Origin: Streptomyces spiroverticillatus | Lineage (GTDB): Bacteria > Actinomycetota > Actinomycetes > Streptomycetales > Streptomycetaceae | Direction of reading: 5' to 3' | Length of the DNA: 51,849 nucleotides | Assembly: GCA_014650415.1 (NCBI GenBank) | Contig: BMUX01000031.1 | Location: 1-51,849 of the forward strand | In this document: piece by piece, positions 9,713-17,744 of the stretch | Position numbering within the stretch: position 1 is the first letter of the stretch | How the letters are laid out: every line of letters starts with the position of its first letter | Translations under genes and position numbers: made by a program | Notes under the pieces: model-generated | Databases searched by the model: none | What the model saw: only the letters and a program-made list of their open reading frames with translations | What the model was told of the DNA's origin: nothing

Positions 9713-9916
9713 GTGGACATGAAGCCCGTGATGAGTGCTCCCGCCGTTCCCGCCCGGCAAGCCCGCGAACGTATGGGGCGCCGACAGGCTGCGGCGCGCG
9801 AATGGGCGCAGCGAACGGAGCAGAGGCCGGAGGAATCTCTCGTACGCATCGCGCAGGCCGCCTTCGGTACCGCCCTTGCCCTGGGGGCCCTCGCGTTCTG
9901 GCTCGCCGACAAGTAG
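9713..9916 (+). CDS. Small membrane-anchored protein, 67 aa
   Basis: Begins at GTG 9713 or ATG 9719. An Arg/Gln-rich, probably helical segment (PARQARERMGRRQAAAREWA) precedes a single C-terminal membrane helix (AFGTALALGALAFWLADK). It therefore looks like a tail-anchored small protein. No family is recognised. It lies convergent with the resolvase gene, with about 65 bp between them. Confidence 0.45.
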   Translation: MDMKPVMSAPAVPARQARERMGRRQAAAREWAQRTEQRPEESLVRIAQAAFGTALALGALAFWLADK

Positions 9917-9983
9917 CAGGTCCACGGGTGTGAGTAGTTGGCGTACAGAAAGTGCCGGTGAGATTGATCTTGCTGGAGCCGGT

Positions 9984-10649
9984 CTAGTTCGTCGGCGCTT
10001 CGATTTGGCGGGGGACGGCGCCAAGGCGTAGCTCGCGCAGGTCGGGGATGTGGTTGTAGAGGGTGCCCGGGGAGACGCCCAGGAGCTTGGCGATCGAGGT
10101 GATCGAGCGGCCGGGGTCGGGCAGCAGATCGCGGGCGGCGCGGATGACTTCCTCGGTGGCGACGCTGGGGCGTCCGCCGATGCGGCCGCGCTCGCGGGCG
10201 GCGGCCAGGCCATCGTTGGTGCCGATGACGATGAGTTCGCGGATGAACTCCGCCAGGGCGGCGAAGACGTGGAAGACGAGCCGGCCGCCAGGGGTGGTGG
10301 TGTCCAGGTTCTCGTGCAGTGAGGTGAAGCCGATACCGCGGGTGCGGAGTTCGGCGACCATGTTGATGAGGTCCTGGAGGCTGCGGCCGTAGCGGTCGAG
10401 CGAGGGGACCACGAGGGTGTCGCCGGGGTCGAGGAAGGCGTGGCACGCCTTCAGTTCGGGGCGGAGCGCGTTCTTGCCGGACTTCTTGTCCGCGAAGATC
10501 TTCCGGCATCCGGCTGCGGTCAGTGCGTCGAGCTGCCGCTCCAGCTTCTGCCCGCTGGTCGAGACCCGGGCGTATCCGATCTTGATGTCGGTGCGGTCGA
10601 GCGGTTCGGCGACGAGGAGGCCGGGCTCGGCCGGTACGGGGTGGGTCAT
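9984..10649 (-). CDS. Serine recombinase / resolvase (Tn3-resolvase or invertase type)
   Basis: IKIGYARVSTSGQKLERQLD carries the catalytic Ser of small serine recombinases. It is followed by CRKIFADKKSGKNALRPEL, DTLVVPSLDRYGRSLQDLIN and VFAALAEFIRELIVIGTNDG, the catalytic core and long E helix. The C-terminal helix-turn-helix is ITSIAKLLGVSPGTLYNHIP. At 221 aa the length is slightly over the usual 180-200. It probably belonged to a Tn3-family transposon, since two decayed Tn3 transposase fragments lie at 14.7-15.3 and 25.3-25.9 kb. It looks intact. Confidence 0.92.
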   Translation of the reverse strand: MTHPVPAEPGLLVAEPLDRTDIKIGYARVSTSGQKLERQLDALTAAGCRKIFADKKSGKNALRPELKACHAFLDPGDTLVVPSLDRYGRSLQDLINMVAELRTRGIGFTSLHENLDTTTPGGRLVFHVFAALAEFIRELIVIGTNDGLAAARERGRIGGRPSVATEEVIRAARDLLPDPGRSITSIAKLLGVSPGTLYNHIPDLRELRLGAVPRQIEAPTN

Positions 10650-10926
10650 GGCCCCGGATCATGTCAGAAAACGGTGGTCGCCGGTTGTTGAACGACCCAG
10701 GTTCTTGAAGGGGTTTCTGAAGGCTCTGCGGGGCCGTGCGGGCCCTGCGGAGTGGTCTTCAGAAAACGAAGGTTTTTTGAAGACCATCCTGTTGCACGTG
10801 CCAGGGTCGCCCCACCTGCGCGGCGCCCGTATTCCCCGTATTGCCAGATGCATGCGACGGCTGTTCGAGGGCAGGCGTGCCCTCAGGCCAGATTGCACGG
10901 GGCGGACAGGTAATGAGGTGGGGACC
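10650..10926. promoter_or_regulatory. Divergent intergenic region with nested inverted repeats
   Basis: It separates the divergent resolvase and sigma-factor genes. TCTGAAG (about 10717-10723) and CTTCAGA (about 10757-10763) form an inverted pair around GC-rich arms GGGGCC / GGGCCC, and CTTCAGAAAAC is followed by GTTTTTTGAAG. A resolvase normally binds a res site next to its own gene, so this is a candidate res/operator region. It must also contain the sigma-factor promoter; I cannot assign -35/-10 boxes with confidence. Confidence 0.35.
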
Positions 10927-11793
10927 ATGACGACGACAGCAGTGCAGGGCATAGCCGCGGAACTGAGCACCGAGCAGGTGATGCTGCCGCAGATCAAGGA
11001 CCCGGCCACGGTGGCCCCGAAGAATGCCCGGGAGTTGTCGCGTCTGTTCCTGGACCGGCTGACGGTCCTGGAGGAGGGCACGCACGAGTACGCGTACGCC
11101 CGCAACACCCTCATCGAGATGAACCTGTCGCTGGTGAAGTTCGCCGCCCGCCGCTTCCGCAACCGCGGCAGCGGTGACATGGAGGACATCATCCAGGTCG
11201 GGACGATCGGCCTGATCAAGGCGATCGACCGCTTCGACCTCACCCGCGAAGTCGAGTTCACCTCCTTCGCGATCCCCTACATCGTGGGAGAGATCAAGCG
11301 GTTCTTCCGCGACACCACCTGGGCCGTCCACGTCCCCCGCCGTCTCCAGGAACTGCGCGTCGAACTCGCGAAGGCCAAGGAGCAGCTGTCTACCGTCCTG
11401 GACCGCGACCCCACCGTCGCTGAACTCGCCCAGCTCCTGGACCTGCCGGAGAACGAGATCATCGACGGCCTGATGGCCTCCAACGGGTACACCGCCGGGT
11501 CTCTGGATCTGCCCGCCGACACCGGAGACGGGCAGACCGGCAAGACGGCGTCCTACGGCGACTTCATGGGCGACGTGGACCCGGACATGGAGCTCTTCGA
11601 GGACCTCCACACCCTGGCCCCGCTCCTGGCCGAGTTGTCCGACCGGGACCGTCGCATCCTGTCGATGCGGTTCGGCCAGGAGCTCACCCAGGCCGAGATC
11701 GGCCAGGAACTGGGGATTTCGCAGATGCAGGTCTCCCGCCTGCTGACCCGCATCCTGAAGCAGTTGAAGGCCGGGATGCTCACCGACGCCTGA
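10927..11793 (+). CDS. RNA polymerase sigma factor, SigB/SigF/SigG-like
   Basis: Directs RNA polymerase to stress or developmental promoters. ATG 10927 follows a strong GAGGTGGGG site. Regions 2-4 are clear: NLSLVKFAARRFRNRGSGDM and DIIQVGTIGLIKAIDRFDLT (region 2), EFTSFAIPYIVGEIKRFFRD, VHVPRRLQELRVELAKAKEQ (region 3), and LSDRDRRILSMRFGQELTQA with IGQELGISQMQVSRLLTRIL (region 4). It is 288 aa, normal for group 3 sigma-B-type factors, which in Streptomyces answer to anti-sigma kinases and STAS antagonists. A STAS gene lies 650 bp downstream, but no anti-sigma kinase is visible. A strong terminator follows immediately. Confidence 0.93.
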   Translation: MTTTAVQGIAAELSTEQVMLPQIKDPATVAPKNARELSRLFLDRLTVLEEGTHEYAYARNTLIEMNLSLVKFAARRFRNRGSGDMEDIIQVGTIGLIKAIDRFDLTREVEFTSFAIPYIVGEIKRFFRDTTWAVHVPRRLQELRVELAKAKEQLSTVLDRDPTVAELAQLLDLPENEIIDGLMASNGYTAGSLDLPADTGDGQTGKTASYGDFMGDVDPDMELFEDLHTLAPLLAELSDRDRRILSMRFGQELTQAEIGQELGISQMQVSRLLTRILKQLKAGMLTDA

Positions 11794-11805
11794 TCCTCAC
11801 GCCCC

Positions 11806-11841
11806 AACGGCCCCGCACCCCCTCTGGGGTGCGGGGCCGTT
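11806..11841 (+). terminator. Strong hairpin terminator after the sigma gene
   Basis: AACGGCCCCGCACCCC (11806-11821) is perfectly complementary to GGGGTGCGGGGCCGTT (11826-11841) across a 4-nt loop, 13 bp after the sigma stop codon. It separates the sigma gene from the convergent MarR gene and may act in both directions. Confidence 0.8.
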
Positions 11842-11889
11842 GTCGTGCCGATCGCCCGCCGCGTCAGAACGGGTACCCGTTCTGCCAGA

Positions 11890-12387
11890 TCAGGCGGCGG
11901 ACGTGGCGGCGGGTATGCCCGGCTGGTCGCCGTCGGTGGTGGTGAGCTGGGTGGCGAGTGAGGCAAGTCCCCGGGCGAGGGCGCGGCGTTCGCCGGCGGG
12001 CATGTGGGTGATGGCTTCGTGGAGCATGCTCTCGCGCTGCTGCCGGATGCGGTGCAGGTGGCTTTTGCCTGCGGGGCTGAGCCGCAGGGTGATCTCGCGG
12101 CCGCTGTCGGGCGAGGGAAGGCGTTCCAGGAAGCCGACCGCTTGGAGGCGGTCGCACATGCGGGTCACGTTCGGCGGTGAGGAGGCCAGTTGGTGGCAGA
12201 CGGCCCGCATGCGGAAGCCGTCCTGGCGGTCGACGACGTACATCAGCCGCAGCTGCGAGGTCGACATCGGGGCGGTGGCACCCGCGGTCGCCTCTCTGGC
12301 CCGTTCCCACATCACGTCGAGGAGCTCGGCGATGGTGCTGGCGGAGCAGGCGGCCTGGTCGGTGAGGGCGGCGTCTGGTGCGGACAT
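11890..12387 (-). CDS. MarR-family transcriptional regulator
   Basis: 165 aa with the winged helix-turn-helix layout of MarR: STSQLRLMYVVDRQDGFRMR, VCHQLASSPPNVTRMCDRLQ (recognition helix), GFLERLPSPDSGREITLRLS (wing with the DSGRE motif), then a C-terminal dimerisation helix. MarR proteins usually repress a neighbouring gene or their own operon and release DNA on binding a small ligand; no ligand can be inferred. It lies 51 bp downstream of the STAS gene in the same direction and is probably co-transcribed with the B12-STAS pair. Confidence 0.88.
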   Translation of the reverse strand: MSAPDAALTDQAACSASTIAELLDVMWERAREATAGATAPMSTSQLRLMYVVDRQDGFRMRAVCHQLASSPPNVTRMCDRLQAVGFLERLPSPDSGREITLRLSPAGKSHLHRIRQQRESMLHEAITHMPAGERRALARGLASLATQLTTTDGDQPGIPAATSAA

Positions 12388-12438
12388 GACTCCCCGTCGG
12401 GTGGGTGCTGCTGCCCGGTGATCGGTCCGGGCAGAGGC

Positions 12439-12870
12439 TCAGGTGGTGCCGTCCGGTCTGGTGTTACCGGCTGCTCGTACCTCCCCCTCGGTCACAGAGG
12501 GAAGCACGCTCTGGGAGTGCGCGTGCGGGGCGTCGCTCAGCGGTGCCCCGGTGAAGTATTCGAGCGTACCGGTCACGTCGAGGAGGCGCTCCAGGTTCGC
12601 GGGCCGCTCGTCCAGGTGCAGGCCGACCTGAGCGGCCTCGGTCTGTCGTCTGATCATGAGCAGGATGGACAGGCCCATGGAGTCGACGATGCCGAGCTGC
12701 GCGCAGTGCAGGTGCAGGTCCTGAAGGTCCGGCCGGGAGGTGAGCAGGGCGGTGACCTCCTCCTGGAGGAGGTCGGCGTTGTCGTAGTCGAGATCCCCGG
12801 TGATCTCTATGCGCGCTCTGTCCTCGGAATCGACCGTGGTCAGGCGCAGAACGGCGGGCGGCATGGTCAT
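12439..12870 (-). CDS. STAS-domain anti-sigma factor antagonist
   Basis: ATG 12870 gives a 143-aa STAS protein: RARIEITGDLDYDNADLLQE, then LHLHCAQLGIVDSMGLSILL with Ser in VDSMGL, the usual phosphorylation site, and VTGTLEYFTGAPLSD. Such proteins bind and sequester an anti-sigma kinase and so free a sigma factor. The start is 8 bp after the stop of the B12-binding gene, so the two are an operon. The linked sigma-B-type gene at 10.9 kb is an attractive but unproven target. Confidence 0.9.
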   Translation of the reverse strand: MTMPPAVLRLTTVDSEDRARIEITGDLDYDNADLLQEEVTALLTSRPDLQDLHLHCAQLGIVDSMGLSILLMIRRQTEAAQVGLHLDERPANLERLLDVTGTLEYFTGAPLSDAPHAHSQSVLPSVTEGEVRAAGNTRPDGTT

Positions 12871-12878
12871 CGGCTCTT

Positions 12879-14132
12879 TCAGGCGGCGGGGTGCGGAGCG
12901 GCGGTGAGCGCATCCACGCCACGTGCCAGGAGACGAGACGCCCGGGGGAAGTCCCTGAGTTCCCGGGCAAACAAGCGGAGGGCCGGCGGCAGCGACTGCT
13001 TCGGGACCCCGCGCGCTTTGAGGATGTCCGCGGTCCAGGCGAGGAACCAGGTGAACAGGCCCTCGTCGTCGAGGTAGAGGGCGGTGGCCAGGAAGTCCAC
13101 GATGTGCGCGAGATCCTCGGCGGTCCGCTCGCGCTGCATGTCGTCGTAGCCGCGCATCGCGGGGAACGCGTCTTCCAGCGCGTGGAAAACGGTACGCACC
13201 AGCGAGTCGTTGTTGCGGGCGACCATCGTGTACTCCTGGTCTTCCAGGTGCGGCAGGTCGTCCATCTGCTGATGATCCAGCTCCGGGCCCGCCAAGGGCC
13301 CCTTCTCCAGCAGATCGGCCGCCGCCCGCGCATCCGGTGCCCACGCCTGGGCACCCAGAAGCTTCGCGTACTGGCCGTCCGGGCCGAACGCGGCACCACC
13401 GACGAGGACGGGGACGCCGACGACCTGGCAGGCGGTGATCGCCGCGTACGCGGTCGGCAGCCGGGTCGCGATCGAACTCGACAGGGCGACCGCGTCGGCC
13501 TTCGTCTGGTGCAGGTGCGTGATCAGGTGCGGGGCGGGGACCTGGGCGCCGAGGTAGTCGACCTGCCAGCCCCGCAGCTTCAGCACTTCCGCGACCAGGC
13601 GGGCGGGCAGCGCGTGCCACTCACCGTCCACACACGCCACCGTGACCCGGCCCAAGCTGGGCTTACGGCGGGCGCCGGGGTGCACGGCCAGAGCCGCGAC
13701 GGCACGCTCGTTGATGGCGGTCGCGGCGTGCTCCTGGGCCACGCTCATCCGGTTCGCCGCCCACTCCTCGCCGACACGGCCCTGCACCACGGCGATGACG
13801 TCCAGCAGAACGGCCTCGGGATCGAGGAGCGCCAGGACCAGGCGCCCGTCGGCGGCCTTCGGCTGCGGCAGCACGGCCAGTGCCTTACGCAGCCTGTCCA
13901 CGTCGATACAGCCCTGGTTGAGCGCGTCGTACAACGCGCCGTGCCCACGCCGGTGCTCGGCCAGCAACCTCAAATCGACCGGCGAGGTCACCGGACCGTC
14001 CTCACAGAGCATCGCGTTGCAGAGCTCGAACAGCGTGTCAGCACGCCGGGTCAGACATCCGTAGACGTCCTCCCGAAAGTGGGAGGTGAAGCCGAATGCC
14101 TCGTCCCGGCCATCGTGGTGCAGCAGTCTCAT
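12879..14132 (-). CDS. Cobalamin-binding-domain regulator fused in frame to a transposase N-terminus
   Basis: Residues 1 to about 100 (SHFREDVYGCLTRRADTLFE, then AEHRRGHGALYDALNQG and KAADGRLVLAL) match the N-terminus of a common Streptomyces IS701-like transposase. From about 103 on (LLDPEAVLLDVIAVVQGRVG, EEWAANRMSVAQEHAATAIN) the protein is a B12-binding regulator with a four-helix modular domain. The Rossmann-like B12 domain has VACVDGEWHALPARLVAEVL (His173 as candidate axial ligand) and VPVLVGGAAFGPDG. The C-terminal roughly 150 aa are helical. An IS fragment has apparently replaced the original 5' end and kept the frame (junction near 13830). It is 8 bp upstream of the STAS gene. Whether it is expressed, and from which promoter, is open. 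Confidence 0.8.
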   Translation of the reverse strand: MRLLHHDGRDEAFGFTSHFREDVYGCLTRRADTLFELCNAMLCEDGPVTSPVDLRLLAEHRRGHGALYDALNQGCIDVDRLRKALAVLPQPKAADGRLVLALLDPEAVLLDVIAVVQGRVGEEWAANRMSVAQEHAATAINERAVAALAVHPGARRKPSLGRVTVACVDGEWHALPARLVAEVLKLRGWQVDYLGAQVPAPHLITHLHQTKADAVALSSSIATRLPTAYAAITACQVVGVPVLVGGAAFGPDGQYAKLLGAQAWAPDARAAADLLEKGPLAGPELDHQQMDDLPHLEDQEYTMVARNNDSLVRTVFHALEDAFPAMRGYDDMQRERTAEDLAHIVDFLATALYLDDEGLFTWFLAWTADILKARGVPKQSLPPALRLFARELRDFPRASRLLARGVDALTAAPHPAA

Positions 14133-14269
14133 TCCCCACGGCCTTCGCTGGTCAAGTGCCTTCTTGGTCGGAGCACGGGATCAGGCGGGGGCCGTGTTCA
14201 CGTCCCCGGAATCCCCGTACAAGCGATCACGTTCGGGGCATCGTTCGGTCAGCCGGGGAGTCAACGAGA

Positions 14270-14620
14270 TCAAGCGTTCTCTTCGAACCCAACATGGCGA
14301 AGGACTGTCTCGTGCTCGCCTGCGGCGACGAGCCCGTCGATGACCTTGACCATCGACCGCACACCCGCGTCGCGCACGATGAGGCCATCCCAGCACCACC
14401 AGTAGTCGCCCTCTGGTTCGCCAGCCTGCCGCTGACGGTCCATGATCCGGTGCACCTCGGCAAGAGTGAACACGGTTCCAGACCAGCGATCGCCGTCATC
14501 ACGGATGACCCACATGTCCACATTGCAGACCTCGTCGAGGTCCTCCCCGGCACCGGGCACGAAGCAGATCTCGTATCCGTCACGTCTGACTCGGTAGAAG
14601 GGACCATCCCACATGCTCAC
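14270..14620 (-). CDS. Hypothetical protein, 116 aa
   Basis: MSMWDGPFYRVRRDGYEICF, EVCNVDMWVIRDDGDRWSGT and EPEGDYWWCWDGLIVRDAGV: rich in Trp, Tyr and acidic residues, with natural composition and no shadow character. No signal peptide or membrane helix, so probably cytosolic. I do not recognise the family; its size and composition resemble small immunity or partner proteins, but nothing here supports a toxin. It lies between the transposase-B12 fusion and the Tn3 remnant. Confidence 0.7.
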   Translation of the reverse strand: MSMWDGPFYRVRRDGYEICFVPGAGEDLDEVCNVDMWVIRDDGDRWSGTVFTLAEVHRIMDRQRQAGEPEGDYWWCWDGLIVRDAGVRSMVKVIDGLVAAGEHETVLRHVGFEENA

Positions 14621-14699
14621 TCCGTAGCGCTCTGTCTCACGCCGCCTTCATCAACAAGCCGGACGGCCGACCAGTACACCACGCACCCCTTGAGGGCGC

Positions 14700-15340
14700 A
14701 GCAGCCGGTTAAAAAACAAGCTCAGGGCCCCGTGCAGCTGCTCCGGCCCGTACACCACGCACATCTCCCGACCCAACACCCTGGGCGGCAGATCAAGTTG
14801 GCGTGTACCGCCTGCCACCGGGCGGGCAACACAAGCTTGTCGTCCAGCTCGCGCGGCAGCTGCGGCTCGCCCCCGCCTTCCGCCGGGCCAGCGCCGGGAG
14901 CCTCCGGGCCACGGCCAGGACCCGCGTGCCGGCGCTCGCTGCGTCCAGCACCTTCGACTGACGCCAGCAACCGAAACGGGCGGCCGTGGCGCATCGGTCG
15001 CGAGCGCTGCCCGCACAGCGGGCTTGGCCGCGTTCTCGTCCTCGGGCACCAGCGAGAGCAGCGTGGCTACGGCGGTCCTCACGGCGGCGCACGGGGCGGC
15101 CGCCTCCACCGCAGCTCACAGCACGTCCGCGCCTCAGTCTGTGCCGGGCCCCTGAACCGGCTCCAGGTCCTCAGCACCGTCGCCGCCCGCGCCAGCGCCC
15201 GTAACGCCTTCTCCAACTGCGGCAGCGTGAACTGCCGCTCCTTCTCCGCCGCCCGCTTCGCCGTGTTCAGCAGCCCGGTGTCGATGAGGCCCTGGAACAA
15301 GTCCAGGGCCTCATCGATCGACTTCGACTCGCGCTACCAC
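14700..15340 (-). pseudogene. Tn3-family transposase fragment, decayed
   Basis: Pieces in different minus-strand frames match the middle of Tn3-type transposases: LFQGLIDTGLLNTAKRAAEK and RQFTLPQLEKALRALARAAT (15079-15300), then LPRELDDKLVLPARWQAVHA (about 14800-14880). Several frameshifts and stops separate them, and both ends are missing. The 14.70-14.96 kb part resembles 25.59-25.83 kb, so these are two independent relics of related transposons in the same orientation. They bracket the surface-protein island. Confidence 0.75.
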
Positions 15341-15983
15341 CTCACTGCGGTAAGCATCGTCGTGCGCTTGGCTCCGCCGCCCGCTCCAGCGCGCGGGCGA
15401 ACCAGGTGTTCCTCGTCCGCATCGGGGGTCGGCACAGGTTCTCCGGCTCCGGGAACCACGCGCCCTTGGGCGCCTTCAGCGTCGCCACCGGATCGCCGGG
15501 GTAATGCGGAGCCGTTGGGCGACCGCGACGGTGGCGTGCGATGGACGGAATCTGATCCGCATCACCGCCTGGTGGTGACGCGAGGGAACTGGGGGCGTTC
15601 CGTGCGCCGTTCGTGAGGAAAGTCGGTGCCCCGACACAGATCATCGCGAGGGCTCTGGCCCAAGGCAACCGGGACCGCCGGAAACGGCCACCGCGCTGCG
15701 CAGTTCCGATCTTTTCGAAAATCCCACTTTTGGGTTCAAGCGGGTGAGAGTTGAACCTGGGGCCGTCTTCGAAGGCGGGTGCCCGTGCATCCTGGATCAC
15801 GGACAAGGGAACTGGCTGCCTCCGCAGATTTTGCGGAGGCAGTCCCTTTTTCGGTTTGCCACCTGCCTGCGCCAGCCGTTGGAGCTCGGTCTGCTCCGAG
15901 GCTGTAGACACCCTGGCAGTCGAGGGCAGCGCCCCTGCCGAGTCGGGGCGGGCTCGCAGAGTTCATGGCTGGTGGCCCTGGTG
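15341..15983. other. Intergenic stretch with an orphan hairpin
   Basis: No convincing gene; the long minus-strand frame here is not protein-like. CTGCCTCCGCA (15816-15826) pairs with TGCGGAGGCAG (15832-15842) and is followed by a T-rich run to about 15851. This is a good plus-strand terminator, but no plus-strand gene precedes it. The sequence just before it vaguely recalls a tRNA 3' half, but I could not fold a tRNA. Confidence 0.4.
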
Positions 15984-16349
15984 TCAGCCCAGAGAGTCGA
16001 GCGGTACCCCGACCGGTCCGCCGCCGGCGGCGAGCCCACCAAGCAGAGCGCCGGGGGCGGGCACAGCGTTGGGACCGCCAGGGTGCACCTTGCGCGCGGC
16101 CGATTCTTCCTTGAGCTGCAGGTCGTCGACCTTGGACTTGACGTCACCGAGGAACTTCTGGGGGGTGGCGACCTCCGCGAGCTGCTTCATCTGGTCGGCG
16201 TGCACGGCGCCGATCTGGGCCTGCGCCTCGGCAACCCGGACGGCCTTGGACTGGTCGTGGCCGGCATCGTGGTGCGCGACTGCGGGAGTGGCAGTGCCCA
16301 GGGCTGCCAGTGTTCCGGCGAGGACTGCGGTGGCGTGGGTGTACTTCAT
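15984..16349 (-). CDS. Small secreted protein, 121 aa
   Basis: MKYTHATAVLAGTLAALGTA TPAVA is a clear signal peptide (about 25 aa). The mature part starts HHDAGHDQSKAVRVAEAQAQ, is helical and charged, and ends with a Gly/Pro/Leu-rich tail (GALLGGLAAGGGPVGVPL). The tail is similar in style to the LGGLP tails of the proteins at 16680 and 19193. Function unknown; its place next to chaplin genes suggests a cell-surface role during aerial growth, which is inference. Divergent from the gene at 16680, with about 330 bp between. Confidence 0.7.
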   Translation of the reverse strand: MKYTHATAVLAGTLAALGTATPAVAHHDAGHDQSKAVRVAEAQAQIGAVHADQMKQLAEVATPQKFLGDVKSKVDDLQLKEESAARKVHPGGPNAVPAPGALLGGLAAGGGPVGVPLDSLG

Positions 16350-16679
16350 GGATGGTGGTCCTGTCCGTGAGGTGTGTCCGGGACGACAGCGGCCGGGGCG
16401 GCGCTTGTCGTTTCACCTCTGAAGAACGCGGGGTGGGGCTATTGGAGACGTGCACTCCCAAGATCTCACTCTATCGACTCGACGAGAGCGGGCCTGAATT
16501 GGGAATTTTCGGCCTGTGCCAGGTACCACGTGACAGGCATTGCCCCAGCAGTGACCTGTGGCGGACGAGATGCGTATGCGACCATCCCTGGCATCGGTAG
16601 ACATGACCGGGACGCGTTACTTCTGAGTGGCACGGATCGTTGCGACTGCGACCAGCCGTACCGCACACAGGAGAAATCA

Positions 16680-16922
16680 ATGCGCCATCACAAGGCTTCT
16701 GCAGCTGCTCTCGCCGTCCTCGTTTCGGGCTCTGCGTTGGCTGTTGCGGGTACCGCCCAGGCTGCTGCCCCCGAGGCGGCACCGAAGCCCCGCCCCGCTG
16801 CGGCGGCGCCGGCTGACGATTTGCTCGGCGGGCTGCCTGTGGTGGGTGGACTGACCAAGGGCGGGTCGCCCGCCGGTCCTGCGGCCAGTGGCCTTCTCGG
16901 CGGTCTCCCGCTCGGCGGCTGA
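16680..16922 (+). CDS. Small secreted protein with LGGLP repeats, 80 aa
   Basis: ATG 16680 follows ACAGGAGAAA. Signal peptide MRHHKASAAALAVLVSGSAL AVAGTAQAA, then a 50-aa mature part rich in Ala/Pro that contains DDLLGGLPVVGGLTKGG and ends SGLLGGLPLGG. There is no cysteine or charged core, so the mature peptide is small and hydrophobic, as expected for a surface coat or matrix peptide. I know no family name. It lies upstream of the chaplin genes on the same strand, about 445 bp apart, so with its own promoter. Confidence 0.7.
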   Translation: MRHHKASAAALAVLVSGSALAVAGTAQAAAPEAAPKPRPAAAAPADDLLGGLPVVGGLTKGGSPAGPAASGLLGGLPLGG

Positions 16923-17366
16923 CACTGCTCGGCGGTGGGCGTGACCCCAGGGGGACGCCCACCGTTGTACAGCCGGTCGAGGCTTTGGTTCCGGGACTTC
17001 CCCACTACGGTCTCCCTCGGCGCCCCGGTGACGTGGCTTTGGCCCATCGTCTGTACGTCGGCGGAGGGTGGGGCGACCTGATGGAATCCGGTCGGCGTCG
17101 CACTCCGCCGGGTGATTCAGGCGGCGTCGGCAGCATCACCTGTCCGGAATCTCCCATATCCGTTCGCCTTTCTTGCGACGCGCTGCCCGGCAGGTTATGA
17201 GTTTGGGCCTACCGGGTGACCGTGAAATTTCGCGGAATTAAATTAGTTTCCTTTACGCCGCCAGATCGTTACGAATAGCGACGGCGATGCTACGGGTTTC
17301 CCCCTTGGACTCGTGCAGCACGAAATACGTGACTGTTCACCGTGTCGCCGAAGGAAAGGTCACAAA

Positions 17367-17600
17367 ATGAAGCGCATGAAGGTTGCCGCAGTTCTCGCGG
17401 GCTCGCTGATGGCCCTGGGTGCGGCCTCCCCCGCGATGGCTGACGCTGGCGCTGAAGCCGCTGCCTCGAACTCGCCCGGCGTCCTCTCCGGCAACGTCGT
17501 CCAGGTTCCGGTTCACGTTCCCGTGAATTTCTGCGGCAACAGCATCAACGTGATCGCCCTGCTGAACCCTGCTTTCGGCAACACCTGCGTCAACAAGTAA
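17367..17600 (+). CDS. Short chaplin (two-cysteine type)
   Basis: Chaplins are secreted amyloid-forming hydrophobic proteins that coat aerial hyphae and lower surface tension. ATG 17367 follows GGAAAGGT. Signal peptide MKRMKVAAVLAGSLMALGAA SPAMA, then one chaplin domain: NSPGVLSGNVVQVPVHVPVN, FCGNSINVIALLNPAFGNTC. The two Cys are spaced as in ChpF-H-type short chaplins. 77 aa, normal. The AT-rich upstream stretch (about 17220-17340) probably holds the promoter; chaplin genes of other streptomycetes depend on the BldN sigma factor, but I could not place its boxes here. Confidence 0.95.
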   Translation: MKRMKVAAVLAGSLMALGAASPAMADAGAEAAASNSPGVLSGNVVQVPVHVPVNFCGNSINVIALLNPAFGNTCVNK

Positions 17601-17603
17601 TTC

Positions 17604-17673
17604 CACGTCCGAACCCTCGTGTGTTCGGACGTGGGCAGCCCCTGAATGGACGCCTTGCCTTCGGGGGCTGCCC
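17604..17673 (+). terminator. Two tandem hairpins after the chaplin gene
   Basis: CACGTCCGAA (17604-17613) pairs with TTCGGACGTG (17624-17633), and GGGCAGCCCC (17633-17642) pairs with GGGGCTGCCC (17664-17673). Both are perfect 10-bp stems within 75 bp of the stop codon. They should insulate the short chaplin from the long chaplin that starts at 17745. Confidence 0.7.
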
Positions 17674-17744
17674 AATCAGCGCCTCCTCATGTGTGGGTGA
17701 GCAATCGGCTTGCCCCGCAAGCATGAAAGACAGGGAACGGCGAA

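Noticed and set aside
15740..15815. Possible tRNA 3' half (integration site)
   Set aside because: A GTTCAA-like T-loop and an arm-like segment are present, but no acceptor stem, D-arm or CCA could be assembled on either strand.
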